Origin: UBA1858 sp965658595
Lineage (GTDB): Bacteria; Pseudomonadota; Gammaproteobacteria; UBA4575
Assembly: GCA_965658595.1 (NCBI GenBank)
Contig: CBFHSW010000008.1
Span: 1 to 34,127 of the forward strand
Reading direction: 5' to 3'
Length of the DNA: 34,127 bases
The notes below the pieces were generated by a model. It was not told the DNA's origin, ran no database searches, and saw nothing but the letters and a program-made list of their open reading frames with translations. A program made the position numbers and the translations under genes. Shown here in pieces: positions 1-7,734 of this stretch (within the stretch, counting starts at the first letter, position 1; each line of letters opens with the position of its first letter).

Positions 1-1
1 T

Positions 2-1069
2 TTTGCCGCTAATCTCCTCACTCTATTTATATTCTATGAAATCCTTACTATCAGTACCTACCCACTAGTAGCCCATAAAGAAAATGCAGACGCCAAAAAT
101 GGAGCAAGAGCTTATCTAGGTTTACTGTTAACTACTTCAATTGGCTTTTTCTTGGTATCCATCTTATGGACTTGGCAGGTGAGTCATAGCTTGGATTTCA
201 CTATCGGTGGCATTCTTACTGGTAAGTTATCCGACGGTTTAACACTGGTATTGTTTACACTGATGATCGTAGGTATTGGTAAAGCAGGCCTTATGCCTTT
301 CCATCGTTGGTTGCCTGCGGCCATGGTGGCACCTACTCCTGTAAGTGCTCTATTACATGCCGTAGCGGTCGTTAAAGCAGGCGTGTTCTGCGTATTAAAA
401 ATCACCGTTTATATTTTTGGCATCGATCTACTGCAAAGCACCAATGCTAACCTAGTCATTATTATTCTAGCGACTGTCACCATGTTGTTGGCATCATTGG
501 TGGCATTGCAACAAGACAATCTAAAAGCACGACTTGCCTATTCAACTATCAGCCAGCTGGCCTACATAGTACTGGGTGCGGCAATAGCCACATCAGTCAG
601 CATCGTTGGCGCGAGCATGCATTTGGCCACCCATGCGGTGGGTAAGATTACTTTGTTCTTCTGTGCGGGTGCAATTTACACAGCCACTAAAAAAACCTCC
701 ATTAAAGATATGCATGGCATTGGCTATCAGATGCCTTTTACCATGGTGGCCTATACGGTAGCCGCCATTAGCATCATAGGCTTACCCCCCATGGTTGGAA
801 GTTGGAGTAAATGGTTTTTGGTTGACGGCGCACTGAGTAGTGGTCAAATCGTATTGGCGATAGCCTTCTTAATCAGTACTTTGTTGAATATAGTTTACCT
901 GATGCCAATTGCCATTAATGCTTTTGCTAGCAAACCTTCAGAGGCAGACAGTCATTATCGAGAAGCTCCTAAGAGCTTAGTGTTACCGCTATGTATCACC
1001 GCATTTCTATGCTTGGCATTGTTCTTCTTGATGCCATATTTCTATCAATTCCTGCAGACCATTCCTTAG
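2..1069 (+). CDS. Mrp/Mnh-type cation:proton antiporter subunit (NuoL/M/N-like, subunit D family), 5' partial
   Basis: The frame is open from base 2, so the start lies outside the window; a TTG at 152 is internal. The protein is a polytopic inner-membrane subunit of the proton-translocating antiporter family shared by complex I NuoL/M/N and Mrp antiporters. Landmarks: FYEILTISTYPLVAH carries the TM5 glutamate, GIGKAGLMPFHRWLP the TM7 lysine, HAVAVVKAG the broken helix, and GSWSKWFLVDG the TM12 lysine. These charged residues form the proton path in the family. The end of the protein has the sequence HYREAP, echoed in the downstream paralogue (REAP). It is followed after 6 bp by a 74-aa membrane protein and then a second antiporter subunit, as in Mrp-like clusters with several D-type subunits. 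No complex I genes are seen, which favours Mrp over Nuo. Which cation is exchanged cannot be read from the sequence. Confidence 0.85.
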   Translation, partial: FAANLLTLFIFYEILTISTYPLVAHKENADAKNGARAYLGLLLTTSIGFFLVSILWTWQVSHSLDFTIGGILTGKLSDGLTLVLFTLMIVGIGKAGLMPFHRWLPAAMVAPTPVSALLHAVAVVKAGVFCVLKITVYIFGIDLLQSTNANLVIIILATVTMLLASLVALQQDNLKARLAYSTISQLAYIVLGAAIATSVSIVGASMHLATHAVGKITLFFCAGAIYTATKKTSIKDMHGIGYQMPFTMVAYTVAAISIIGLPPMVGSWSKWFLVDGALSSGQIVLAIAFLISTLLNIVYLMPIAINAFASKPSEADSHYREAPKSLVLPLCITAFLCLALFFLMPYFYQFLQTIP

Positions 1070-1075
1070 TGCGTT

Positions 1076-1300
1076 ATGTTAGAAAATAAAAAATTACTGA
1101 ATATATTGCTAGTTGTCCTGATGCTGATATGCATTGCCTTGCTATGTGTGGACTTCTTCTATCACAAACATGGTCATTTTGCTTTCGAAGAGACTTTTGG
1201 CTTCTTCCCTGCTTTTGGTTTTCTCGCTTTTGTAGCGCTCAGTTTATGCGCTAAGTTGTTGCGTAAAGTTGTGAAACGTCGCGAGGATTACTATGACTGA
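1076..1300 (+). CDS. Small two-helix membrane protein of the antiporter cluster
   Basis: A 74-aa protein with two hydrophobic segments (about residues 7-26 and 38-59), a short loop between them (DFFYHKHGHFAFEETFGF) and a basic C-terminal tail (KLLRKVVKRREDYYD) that should face the cytoplasm. It starts 6 bp after the upstream antiporter subunit and its end overlaps the next antiporter gene by 8 bp, so the three are translated together. I do not recognise a named family. Position and size suggest an accessory subunit of the antiporter complex, comparable to the small proteins of Mrp operons. That role is inference from context. Confidence 0.8.
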   Translation: MLENKKLLNILLVVLMLICIALLCVDFFYHKHGHFAFEETFGFFPAFGFLAFVALSLCAKLLRKVVKRREDYYD

Positions 1301-3002
1301 TTTTTCACTCACTTATTTGTTGTCTCATCCTGGTGTGCTATTAATACTGGGCGGAGTGCTAATGGCTATATTGCCATACAGATTACGTCTGTTAACAACT
1401 CTAGTATTACCATTAATTGCACTTATAGCATTCTTGAGTTTGCCAGACACTCTCAGCACTCAAATGTCTTTAATGGGTTATCAACTACATCCAATATATA
1501 TTGACGGGTTAAGTTGGATATTTACTCTGATTTTTATCATTGCTGCCTTTATCGCTGCGCTCTATTCCTATCATAATAGAGATCGCATAGAGCAAATCAC
1601 ACTGCCTATCTATGCTGGCTCAGTTATTACGGCAGTACTGGCGGGTGATCTACTCACATTATTCATTTGCTGGGAAATTAGTGCATTATCTTCTGCGGTG
1701 ATCGTATTCGCAGGACGAACACCACGCGCGAAGAGTGCTGGCATGCGTTATCTGTTAGTTCACATCACATCTGGCTTGTTGCTCCTGCTAGGAAGCTTGC
1801 TTCATTACCAAAATGAACAGAGCTTAGTGTTCTCTCATATCGGTCTTGAGACTGGTGCAGGCATGTTGATCTTCTTTGCTTTCGCTATTAAATGTGCTTT
1901 CCCTCTTCTCCATAATTGGTTGCAAGATGCGTATCCTGAAGCCAGCCCTACAGGTTCAGTGGCACTATCTGTATTTACCACCAAGCTGGCGGTCTACTGT
2001 TTAGCGCGTGCTTATGCAGGCACTGATGCGTTGATCTGGGTCGGCACTATCATGGCCATCTTCCCAGTATTCTTCGTCATTATTGAGAATGATCTAAGAC
2101 GCTTATTATCTTACAGCTTAAATAATCAACTAGGCTTTATGGTGGTGGGTATTGGTATCGGCTCAGAACTATCTTTAAACGGCACCGCCGCCCACGCCTT
2201 TTGTCATATCCTTTATAAATCACTGATGTTTATGAGTATGGGAGCGGTATTACATCAAACCGGCACTGCCAAAGCATCACAATTAGGTGGCTTATATAAA
2301 TCCATGCCATGGACGACTTCGTTTTGTATTATCGGAGCATTATCAATTTCAGCTTTCCCACTGTTTAGTGGTTTTATCGCCAAAGGAATAATTCTCTTTG
2401 CAGTTGCTGAAGAAGGCTATTGGTTAGTTTGGTTAGCGCTACTATGTGTATCCGGCATACTTGATAACACAGGTTTGAGAGTGCCTTATTCCAGTTTCTT
2501 CTCACATGATTCAGGACACCGTTGTCGTGAGGCTCCGACTAATATGTTGCTAGCGATGGCGATAGCTGCATTTTCCTGCATCTTTATTGGTGTTTTCCCC
2601 GGGCTTTTATATGCTTATTTACCTTATAGTATGGAGTTTCATCCCTATACAATGGACCACATCATTGCCCAGTTACAGCTAGTGTTCTTTGCCCTACTAG
2701 CCTTTGTGGTACTCATTAAAAATGGTTGGTATCCAAGTGTTATGCCAGCACGCAACTTAGATACAGATTGGATCTACCGTAAAGTCTGTAAAAACATACT
2801 GGGGGGCTTATCAAGCCTATTTGCTCGCAGTTTGGTTGCTTGGCAACGTTTGCGTTTCGACACCATGCACCGTGTGGTTCAACTTTTCACACAGACCAGT
2901 GGCCCTCAAAGTGCTGTTGCCAGTGGTAGTTCCGTCGGTCTTATGGTGGTGTGGGTAGCCTTGTTACTATCGGCCTGTTTAGTGTTTTACTTTATCTATT
3001 GA
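1293..3002 (+). CDS. Mrp/Mnh-type antiporter subunit D family protein (second paralogue)
   Basis: 569 aa, polytopic, antiporter-like subunit of the NuoL/M/N and Mrp D family. Key charged residues are visible: the TM5 glutamate in LFICWEISALSSA, a TM7-type lysine in FAIKCAFPLLHNWLQDAYP, further lysines in TTKLAVYC and HILYKSLMFMSMGAV, and a late-helix lysine in GFIAKGIILFA. The loop GLRVPYSSFFSHDSGHR followed by CREAPTN is typical of this D-subunit branch. A long C-terminal part (about 480-569) ends in an extra hydrophobic helix. The start overlaps the small upstream gene by 8 bp, so translation is probably coupled. The gene ends the operon; a large stem-loop follows at 3021-3058. Function: cation/proton exchange for pH or sodium homeostasis, specificity unknown. 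Confidence 0.87.
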   Translation: MTDFSLTYLLSHPGVLLILGGVLMAILPYRLRLLTTLVLPLIALIAFLSLPDTLSTQMSLMGYQLHPIYIDGLSWIFTLIFIIAAFIAALYSYHNRDRIEQITLPIYAGSVITAVLAGDLLTLFICWEISALSSAVIVFAGRTPRAKSAGMRYLLVHITSGLLLLLGSLLHYQNEQSLVFSHIGLETGAGMLIFFAFAIKCAFPLLHNWLQDAYPEASPTGSVALSVFTTKLAVYCLARAYAGTDALIWVGTIMAIFPVFFVIIENDLRRLLSYSLNNQLGFMVVGIGIGSELSLNGTAAHAFCHILYKSLMFMSMGAVLHQTGTAKASQLGGLYKSMPWTTSFCIIGALSISAFPLFSGFIAKGIILFAVAEEGYWLVWLALLCVSGILDNTGLRVPYSSFFSHDSGHRCREAPTNMLLAMAIAAFSCIFIGVFPGLLYAYLPYSMEFHPYTMDHIIAQLQLVFFALLAFVVLIKNGWYPSVMPARNLDTDWIYRKVCKNILGGLSSLFARSLVAWQRLRFDTMHRVVQLFTQTSGPQSAVASGSSVGLMVVWVALLLSACLVFYFIY

Positions 3003-3020
3003 TGCAGCTCAGCGGCTACT

Positions 3021-3058
3021 CATGGTTTAGTTTTAGACCGCATTGTCTATAAACCATG
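3021..3058. repeat. Long imperfect hairpin between convergent genes
   Basis: The arms CATGGTTTA (3021-3029) and TAAACCATG (3050-3058) are perfectly complementary. Inside them TAGAC (3034-3038) pairs with GTCTA (3045-3049) around the loop CGCATT, leaving a 4-nt bulge GTTT on one side: 14 bp in total. There is no T-tract on either strand, so it is not a canonical intrinsic terminator. It lies between the antiporter operon (+) and the NTF2-like gene (-) and may mark or protect both 3' ends. Confidence 0.6.
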
Positions 3059-3140
3059 CCTGACAGACCAAATATTTAAGCCAGATCTTTACAACCGTCA
3101 TCTAGAGTCGGCGCCTAAACTTACATTTAAACAAGACAGA

Positions 3141-3542
3141 CTAGTGCAGGTTATTGCTGACACGACTATCAGATTCCATAAAAGCTGGGCTGCCATGATG
3201 AGCAACCATCCTCCAACCTAGCTCACTGCTTTGACGGTAGACATTGGTTGCGAGCACTGTACCTAAATCACGATCATCGACTACGATAACTTCTTTCACA
3301 TTATGAATACATAGATTGTCATCCATAGTGTAAGTGCTATCACTCAGCTGGATGTTAATTTCTTCTTTGCCGGCAAAAATCTGTTCCCAACTGGCAATAA
3401 TCAATTGATAACTAAATATTCGAGAGGATCCAGGATGGATACAGAACACATCATCACTTTGATCCCACACTTGTTTCATTAACTGAATATCGTGCGAGCG
3501 AAAAGCTTGGTAAAATGCCTCCTCTACTTGCATAGAATTCAT
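3141..3542 (-). CDS. NTF2-like / SnoaL-fold domain protein
   Basis: About 133 aa, a single NTF2-like cone fold as in DUF4440/SnoaL-type proteins. The helical start VEEAFYQAFRSHDI is followed by VWDQSDDVFCIHPGSSR, then the sheet segments SWEQIFAGKEE, VLATNVYRQ and GWRMVAHHGSP, which are typical of small SnoaL-like proteins of unknown substrate. No export signal is seen, so it is cytoplasmic. Start: I prefer ATG at 3542, with AAGAG about 7 nt upstream. A TTG at 3566 (141 aa), also with AAGAGG 7 nt upstream, is an equal rival and would leave only 3 bp to the start of the divergent Rieske gene. Function unknown: the fold serves enzymes and binding proteins alike. Confidence 0.8.
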   Translation of the reverse strand: MNSMQVEEAFYQAFRSHDIQLMKQVWDQSDDVFCIHPGSSRIFSYQLIIASWEQIFAGKEEINIQLSDSTYTMDDNLCIHNVKEVIVVDDRDLGTVLATNVYRQSSELGWRMVAHHGSPAFMESDSRVSNNLH

Positions 3543-3569
3543 ATATTCACTCTTACTATCTTTCAATGT

Positions 3570-3905
3570 ATGCCTCTTATTAAACTTTGTAAATTAAATG
3601 AAATTAGCGCTGCACGATCGTTAGGATTTTTTATAACAGATGTCACCCCTGAGCGTAACATTTTTATTGTTTGTGATGACGATCAGGTATACGCCTATGA
3701 AAATCAATGTCCGCACACTTTAGGTCCATTAGACTGGTCACCACATCAATTTCTCAACAGTACCCAAGATCATATTCAATGTGCCAGTCATGGTGCCTTA
3801 TTCACCATTTCTCAGGGAGAATGTGTGTATGGGCCATGCTTACAACAGTCATTGCAGAAACTGAGCACAGAGATTCTAGATGGAATGGTTTATGTGTATT
3901 TGTAA
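3570..3905 (+). CDS. Small Rieske [2Fe-2S] ferredoxin-type protein
   Basis: 111 aa from ATG 3570. The two Rieske cluster motifs are present: CPH in YENQCPHTLGPLDW and CASH in IQCASHGALFTISQGEC, i.e. C-x-H and C-x-x-H, which ligate the 2Fe-2S cluster through two Cys and two His. The protein is the size of a lone Rieske ferredoxin domain, with no catalytic partner domain, so it is probably an electron carrier. The open frame extends upstream to 3492, but that part is antisense to the divergent gene and begins outside the fold, so I reject it. No Shine-Dalgarno precedes ATG 3570; the transcript may be leaderless or nearly so. Its stop codon directly abuts the transporter gene at 3906. The redox partner is unknown. 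Confidence 0.88.
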   Translation: MPLIKLCKLNEISAARSLGFFITDVTPERNIFIVCDDDQVYAYENQCPHTLGPLDWSPHQFLNSTQDHIQCASHGALFTISQGECVYGPCLQQSLQKLSTEILDGMVYVYL

Positions 3906-4820
3906 ATGATGGGCATATTACAAAAAGTTTTTCCCATCCTGGCCATATTAAGTGGCGTACTGGCCTATTATCAGGCTGATATTTTTACTCCCTATAAGAG
4001 TTCAATCATTTATTTACTCGCTAGCATTATGTTTTGTATGGGGACTAGCCTGACATTCGCTGATTTTAAGCGCGCTTTTGGGCGCATCAACATCTTATTG
4101 TTAACACTAATTTTACAGTTTGGCTTCATGCCATTTATCGCTTGGCAATTGAGCCGTTGGGCTAATTTAGATGTGTTACTCACCACTGGTATGATACTGG
4201 TCGGTAGTGTCTCGGGCGGCACCGCTTCTAATGTTATGTGTTACCTGTGTAAGGGCGACGTAGCCCTATCTATCAGTCTCACCGCCATCAGTACCGCACT
4301 GGCGATATTCGTCACACCTATGTTGGTCTATTTTTATTGTCAGAGCAGTATTTCCATTCCAGTTAGCGCTATGATGATGAATATTCTCTACATGGTCGTT
4401 GCACCCGTATCACTGGGGCTTATTCTTAATCATTTTTCATCCCCCATGATCGCCCCTGTACAACGTTATGGTGCGGATTTTTCGATTATTCTCATTTGTC
4501 TAGTGATTGCCATCGTAGTTGCTCTAAATCATGACAACTTATTGATACTTAGCCCACTTTTAGTCATGCTGGTGTTGATCCACAACCTATCTGGATTACT
4601 GATGGGTTTTCTCAGCACCTATGTGTTGACCAGAGATAGCATTTTGAGCAAGACCGTTGCACTGGAAGTCGGCATGCAAAATTCTGGACTGGCTGTGGCT
4701 CTCGCAGTAAAATTCTTTGGAGGTACAGCTGCTCTTCCGGGAGCCTTGTTCTCAATTATCCACAATGTCACTGGATCGTTATTTGCACGACTATCAGCAC
4801 AACAAAACTATAAGCGATAA
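3906..4820 (+). CDS. Bile acid:sodium symporter (BASS/SBF) family transporter
   Basis: 304 aa with about ten hydrophobic helices. It has the two conserved crossover stretches of the family: SGGTASNVMCYLCKGDVALS near residues 100-120, and LEVGMQNSGLAVALAVKFFG followed by ALPGALFSIIHNVTGSL near the C-terminus. The Asn and Gln residues there bind Na+ and substrate in BASS structures. Bacterial members carry bile acids, pantothenate or other organic anions with Na+, so substrate is not predictable. It starts with ATGATG immediately after the Rieske stop, with no ribosome-binding site, so translation is probably coupled. An operon with a Rieske protein is unusual and unexplained. Confidence 0.9.
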   Translation: MMGILQKVFPILAILSGVLAYYQADIFTPYKSSIIYLLASIMFCMGTSLTFADFKRAFGRINILLLTLILQFGFMPFIAWQLSRWANLDVLLTTGMILVGSVSGGTASNVMCYLCKGDVALSISLTAISTALAIFVTPMLVYFYCQSSISIPVSAMMMNILYMVVAPVSLGLILNHFSSPMIAPVQRYGADFSIILICLVIAIVVALNHDNLLILSPLLVMLVLIHNLSGLLMGFLSTYVLTRDSILSKTVALEVGMQNSGLAVALAVKFFGGTAALPGALFSIIHNVTGSLFARLSAQQNYKR

Positions 4821-4826
4821 AAAATT

Positions 4827-5117
4827 ATGAAAACAGCAAGCGCCAATATCATCATACTAGTAGCCTGGGGTCTTACCATCGTCCTCACCTCACAACTCCT
4901 TGGAGGTACTTTTGAGAGTGGCCGTAGTTGTCAAACCAACTGCGTGAGCATTATGTACTACGCATCAATTGCACTTGCTGTTATCGGTACAGCGTTAAGT
5001 TTCATGCAAGTTCGCCAGCCAGGATCCAGCTTAATCAGCAAATTATTCCTGTTAGCAGGATTAGGTTTAATCGGTATCTTGGTAGGTGTGATGTTAATTG
5101 GAACCTTAACTGGATAA
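4827..5117 (+). CDS. Small hydrophobic membrane protein, unknown function
   Basis: 96 aa with three predicted membrane segments (about residues 6-26, 41-60 and 71-93). A short periplasmic or cytoplasmic loop contains two cysteines (GRSCQTNC). It follows the BASS transporter by 6 bp and is the last gene of the three-gene unit. I recognise no family. The cysteine pair could be a disulfide if the loop is periplasmic. An overlapping open frame at 4928-5215 reads out of phase and lacks hydrophobic pattern, so I reject it. Confidence 0.7.
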   Translation: MKTASANIIILVAWGLTIVLTSQLLGGTFESGRSCQTNCVSIMYYASIALAVIGTALSFMQVRQPGSSLISKLFLLAGLGLIGILVGVMLIGTLTG

Positions 5118-5177
5118 GTTCATATTCCAGCCTCTCAAGTCAGGCGTTGCTCAAAGATAAGATTTATACGCTAGGTA

Positions 5178-5215
5178 TTAGCTCAGTATTAGATTACCAT
5201 CTAATATCGGGCTAA
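5178..5215. repeat. Nested stem-loop between convergent genes
   Basis: An inner perfect hairpin TATTAGAT (5187-5194), loop TACC, ATCTAATA (5199-5206) sits inside an outer pair TTAGC (5178-5182) / GCTAA (5211-5215). It lies between the 3' ends of the small membrane protein gene (+) and recG (-). No T-tract follows on either strand, so it may be a Rho-assisted or RNA-stabilising structure rather than an intrinsic terminator. Confidence 0.55.
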
Positions 5216-5232
5216 GCTCTAATCTGTGTCAA

Positions 5233-7302
5233 CTAGGCATTCACATAGTCCACAGATATTCCCAGCCAACGCCTCAGTAATTCATCCACTCTTTCAGGAT
5301 GGTTTTCTAACAACCATTGAGCGGCAGAGTGCACCTGTGGCAATAGACCCATATCCTGACTCAGATTAGCGATGCGCATCTGCATATCACCAGATTGCTT
5401 AGTTCCCATCACCTCACCCGGTCCACGTAGTTCTAAATCTATGCGCGCAAGTTCAAATCCGTCAGTGGTGGTTCGCAGGGCATCTATGCGTTTTTTTGCA
5501 GTATCACCTAATGGCGATTTATACAGTAATACACAGCTGCTTTGTTTCTCTCCACGTCCCACTCGTCCACGCAACTGATGTAACTGAGCCAGACCAAAAC
5601 GCTCTGCATTTTCGATAATCATAAGAGATGCATTTGCCACATCGACACCGACTTCTATAACGGTGGTGGCCACCAACACATGGATATTATTTTGAATAAA
5701 ATCTTGCATGATTTTTTCTTTCTCAACAGACTTCATCCTGCCATGCAATAGTCCAATATTTAGTGCTGGCATCTTCTTTTCTAACAGGGCATGAGTATCC
5801 TCAGCAGCCTGACTTTGCAAGCTTTCAGATTCCTCAATCAAACTACATACCCAGTAAGCCTGTGCGCCCTGCCGGCAGGAAGAATTGATACGCTCAATAA
5901 TCTCTTCACGTCTCTGTTCAGACATAGCCACGGTGGTAATAGGCTTTCGACCGGGTGGTAATTCATCAATCACAGAGTAATCAAGATGTGCATACATGCT
6001 CATTGCCAATGTTCTGGGTATGGGGGTGGCTGTCATAGTGAGCTGATGAGTATGGATTTCTTCATCACCCCCTTTACGCGTTAGATCAAGTCGCTGCTGC
6101 ACCCCAAAACGATGTTGCTCGTCGGTGATACTTAGAGCTAAATTATGGAACTCTACACCTTGCTGAAATAGTGCGTGTGTACCTACCGCAATTGCGGCAG
6201 TACCCGAAGCAATCAAGGCTAACATTTCACGTTTCTTTTTAACAGGCAGTGAAGAACTCAACCATGCTACTTGCACTCCTAGAGGCATTAACTGCTCAGA
6301 AAAGAATCTGAAATGTTGCTCCGCCAAAATTTCTGTTGGCGCCATGAAGGCGGCCTGACAATTGTTTTCTACAGCTATTAAGCAAGCCATAAGACCTACT
6401 ACTGTTTTTCCACTGCCTACATCCCCTTGTACTAAACGCATCATAGGATGCGAACGCATCATATCATGCGATATTTCAGTCAATACTTTGGATTGTGCTT
6501 GAGTGAATTTGAATGGCAACTGTTTCAAAAATGGATCAGTCAGCTTACCAGTGGACTCTAGCGGAACCGACTTTTTATGATTACTCACTAAACGTATCTG
6601 CATCATACTTAAATGATGTGCAAGCAATTCTTCAAACACTAAATACTGTTGGCCCGGTGTTTGATTATTAATGAGCGCCTGTTTATCTGAATCTGGATAT
6701 GGGCGGTGAATGTTTCTCAATGTTTCTAAGATATTGCCTGCTGGCATCGGCAACTCTGACCAATCAGACAAAGCACTCTCAAAGACTGTGTTATTTTTGT
6801 CCGCCCACACAAATGCTTTCTCGATAAGACTATGCAAGCGTCTTTGCTGAAGTCCTTTGGTGCTGGCATAAACGGGCTCAAGTCGATCTGCTAACTGGAT
6901 GACTTCATCCTCACCTAACACCCGATACTGCGGATGGATCATTTCCATTTTTCGTCCCAAACGACGCGCCTCACCAAAACAGATGATGCGTGAACCGTCT
7001 GATAAGCCTCGAAGTTGACTTTGACTGAAATGAAAAAAACGCAGATTAATTTCACCGCTCTGATCATGTACGGTAGCCGTCATCATTCGTCTACGACCAA
7101 ACACAACTTTGGCATTGTAGACCTGCCCAACTATCTGCACATCATGTTGACCATTAATATCAGCAATGGGTGTGATGCGTGTCTTATCTACATAACGGAT
7201 AGGCAAGTGAAATAGCAGATCACGGATAGACTTAATATTAACAGCGCTTAAATTCTCCAAGGTTTTTGCCGTCATAGTTGGCAAATCATTTAGATCACTC
7301 AT
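5233..7302 (-). CDS. recG: ATP-dependent DNA helicase RecG
   Basis: 689 aa, the usual RecG length. RecG remodels stalled replication forks and migrates branched DNA. The N-terminal wedge/OB domain (about 1-240, with ADINGQHDVQIVGQVY) is followed by a superfamily 2 motor: Walker A GDVGSGKT at 293-300, motif II DEQHRFGVQQR near 394 (RecG has DEQH, not DEAD), motif III TATPIPRTLAM near 424, and the C-terminal arginine motif QLRGRVGRG. It is the last gene of the gmk-rpoZ-spoT-ridA-recG series, an order found in pseudomonads and relatives. It starts 28 bp after ridA; the start ATG has only a weak ribosome-binding site, so coupling to ridA is likely. Confidence 0.97.
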   Translation of the reverse strand: MSDLNDLPTMTAKTLENLSAVNIKSIRDLLFHLPIRYVDKTRITPIADINGQHDVQIVGQVYNAKVVFGRRRMMTATVHDQSGEINLRFFHFSQSQLRGLSDGSRIICFGEARRLGRKMEMIHPQYRVLGEDEVIQLADRLEPVYASTKGLQQRRLHSLIEKAFVWADKNNTVFESALSDWSELPMPAGNILETLRNIHRPYPDSDKQALINNQTPGQQYLVFEELLAHHLSMMQIRLVSNHKKSVPLESTGKLTDPFLKQLPFKFTQAQSKVLTEISHDMMRSHPMMRLVQGDVGSGKTVVGLMACLIAVENNCQAAFMAPTEILAEQHFRFFSEQLMPLGVQVAWLSSSLPVKKKREMLALIASGTAAIAVGTHALFQQGVEFHNLALSITDEQHRFGVQQRLDLTRKGGDEEIHTHQLTMTATPIPRTLAMSMYAHLDYSVIDELPPGRKPITTVAMSEQRREEIIERINSSCRQGAQAYWVCSLIEESESLQSQAAEDTHALLEKKMPALNIGLLHGRMKSVEKEKIMQDFIQNNIHVLVATTVIEVGVDVANASLMIIENAERFGLAQLHQLRGRVGRGEKQSSCVLLYKSPLGDTAKKRIDALRTTTDGFELARIDLELRGPGEVMGTKQSGDMQMRIANLSQDMGLLPQVHSAAQWLLENHPERVDELLRRWLGISVDYVNA

Positions 7303-7330
7303 CGTTAATCAAGTCTTTTTCTAATAGGCT

Positions 7331-7711
7331 TTAAAGCTCAAGCACCGCGTCCATTTCAACTAAGGCATCTTTTGGTAATGAGGCTACACCAATAGCAGCA
7401 CGCGCCGGATAAGGTGCACTGAAGTATTTTGCCATGATCTCATTTACCTTGGCAAAATAAACCAGGTCAGTAAGAAAGATATTAATCTTAACAACATTTT
7501 CTAAAGTGCCACCGGCGGCTTGGGCTACTGCAGATAAATTATCAAATACACGTGTGATCTGTAATTCTATATCATCACCTATCATTTCCATCGTTTCTGG
7601 AACCAATGGTATTTGACCTGAGCAATAAACGGTTGTGCCGATTCGTACTGCCTGTGAGTAGGTGCCAATTGCTTGTGGTGCTTGATCAGTTGATATGATG
7701 ATTTTTTCCAT
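7331..7711 (-). CDS. ridA: RidA family enamine/imine deaminase
   Basis: 126 aa, the full length of the RidA (YjgF/YER057c/UK114) family. RidA hydrolyses reactive 2-aminoacrylate and related imines released by pyridoxal enzymes such as threonine dehydratase. Conserved parts: APQAIGTYSQAV, YCSGQIPLVPET, AAGGTLENVVKINIFLTDL, and YPARAAIGVASLPKDALVEM, which holds the catalytic arginine near residue 104. The start ATG has a textbook AAGGAG 8 nt upstream. The stop of spoT lies 23 bp upstream. It probably acts as a homotrimer in the cytoplasm. Confidence 0.95.
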   Translation of the reverse strand: MEKIIISTDQAPQAIGTYSQAVRIGTTVYCSGQIPLVPETMEMIGDDIELQITRVFDNLSAVAQAAGGTLENVVKINIFLTDLVYFAKVNEIMAKYFSAPYPARAAIGVASLPKDALVEMDAVLEL

Positions 7712-7734
7712 GCGGGATCTCCTTGTGAATAGAC

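Noticed and set aside
3492..3569. N-terminal extension of the Rieske frame
   Set aside because: It is antisense to the NTF2-like gene and lies outside the fold; the ATG at 3570 gives a proper Rieske domain.
4928..5215. 95-codon frame overlapping the small membrane protein gene
   Set aside because: Out of phase with the clearly hydrophobic protein at 4827-5117, and it runs into the stem-loop region.
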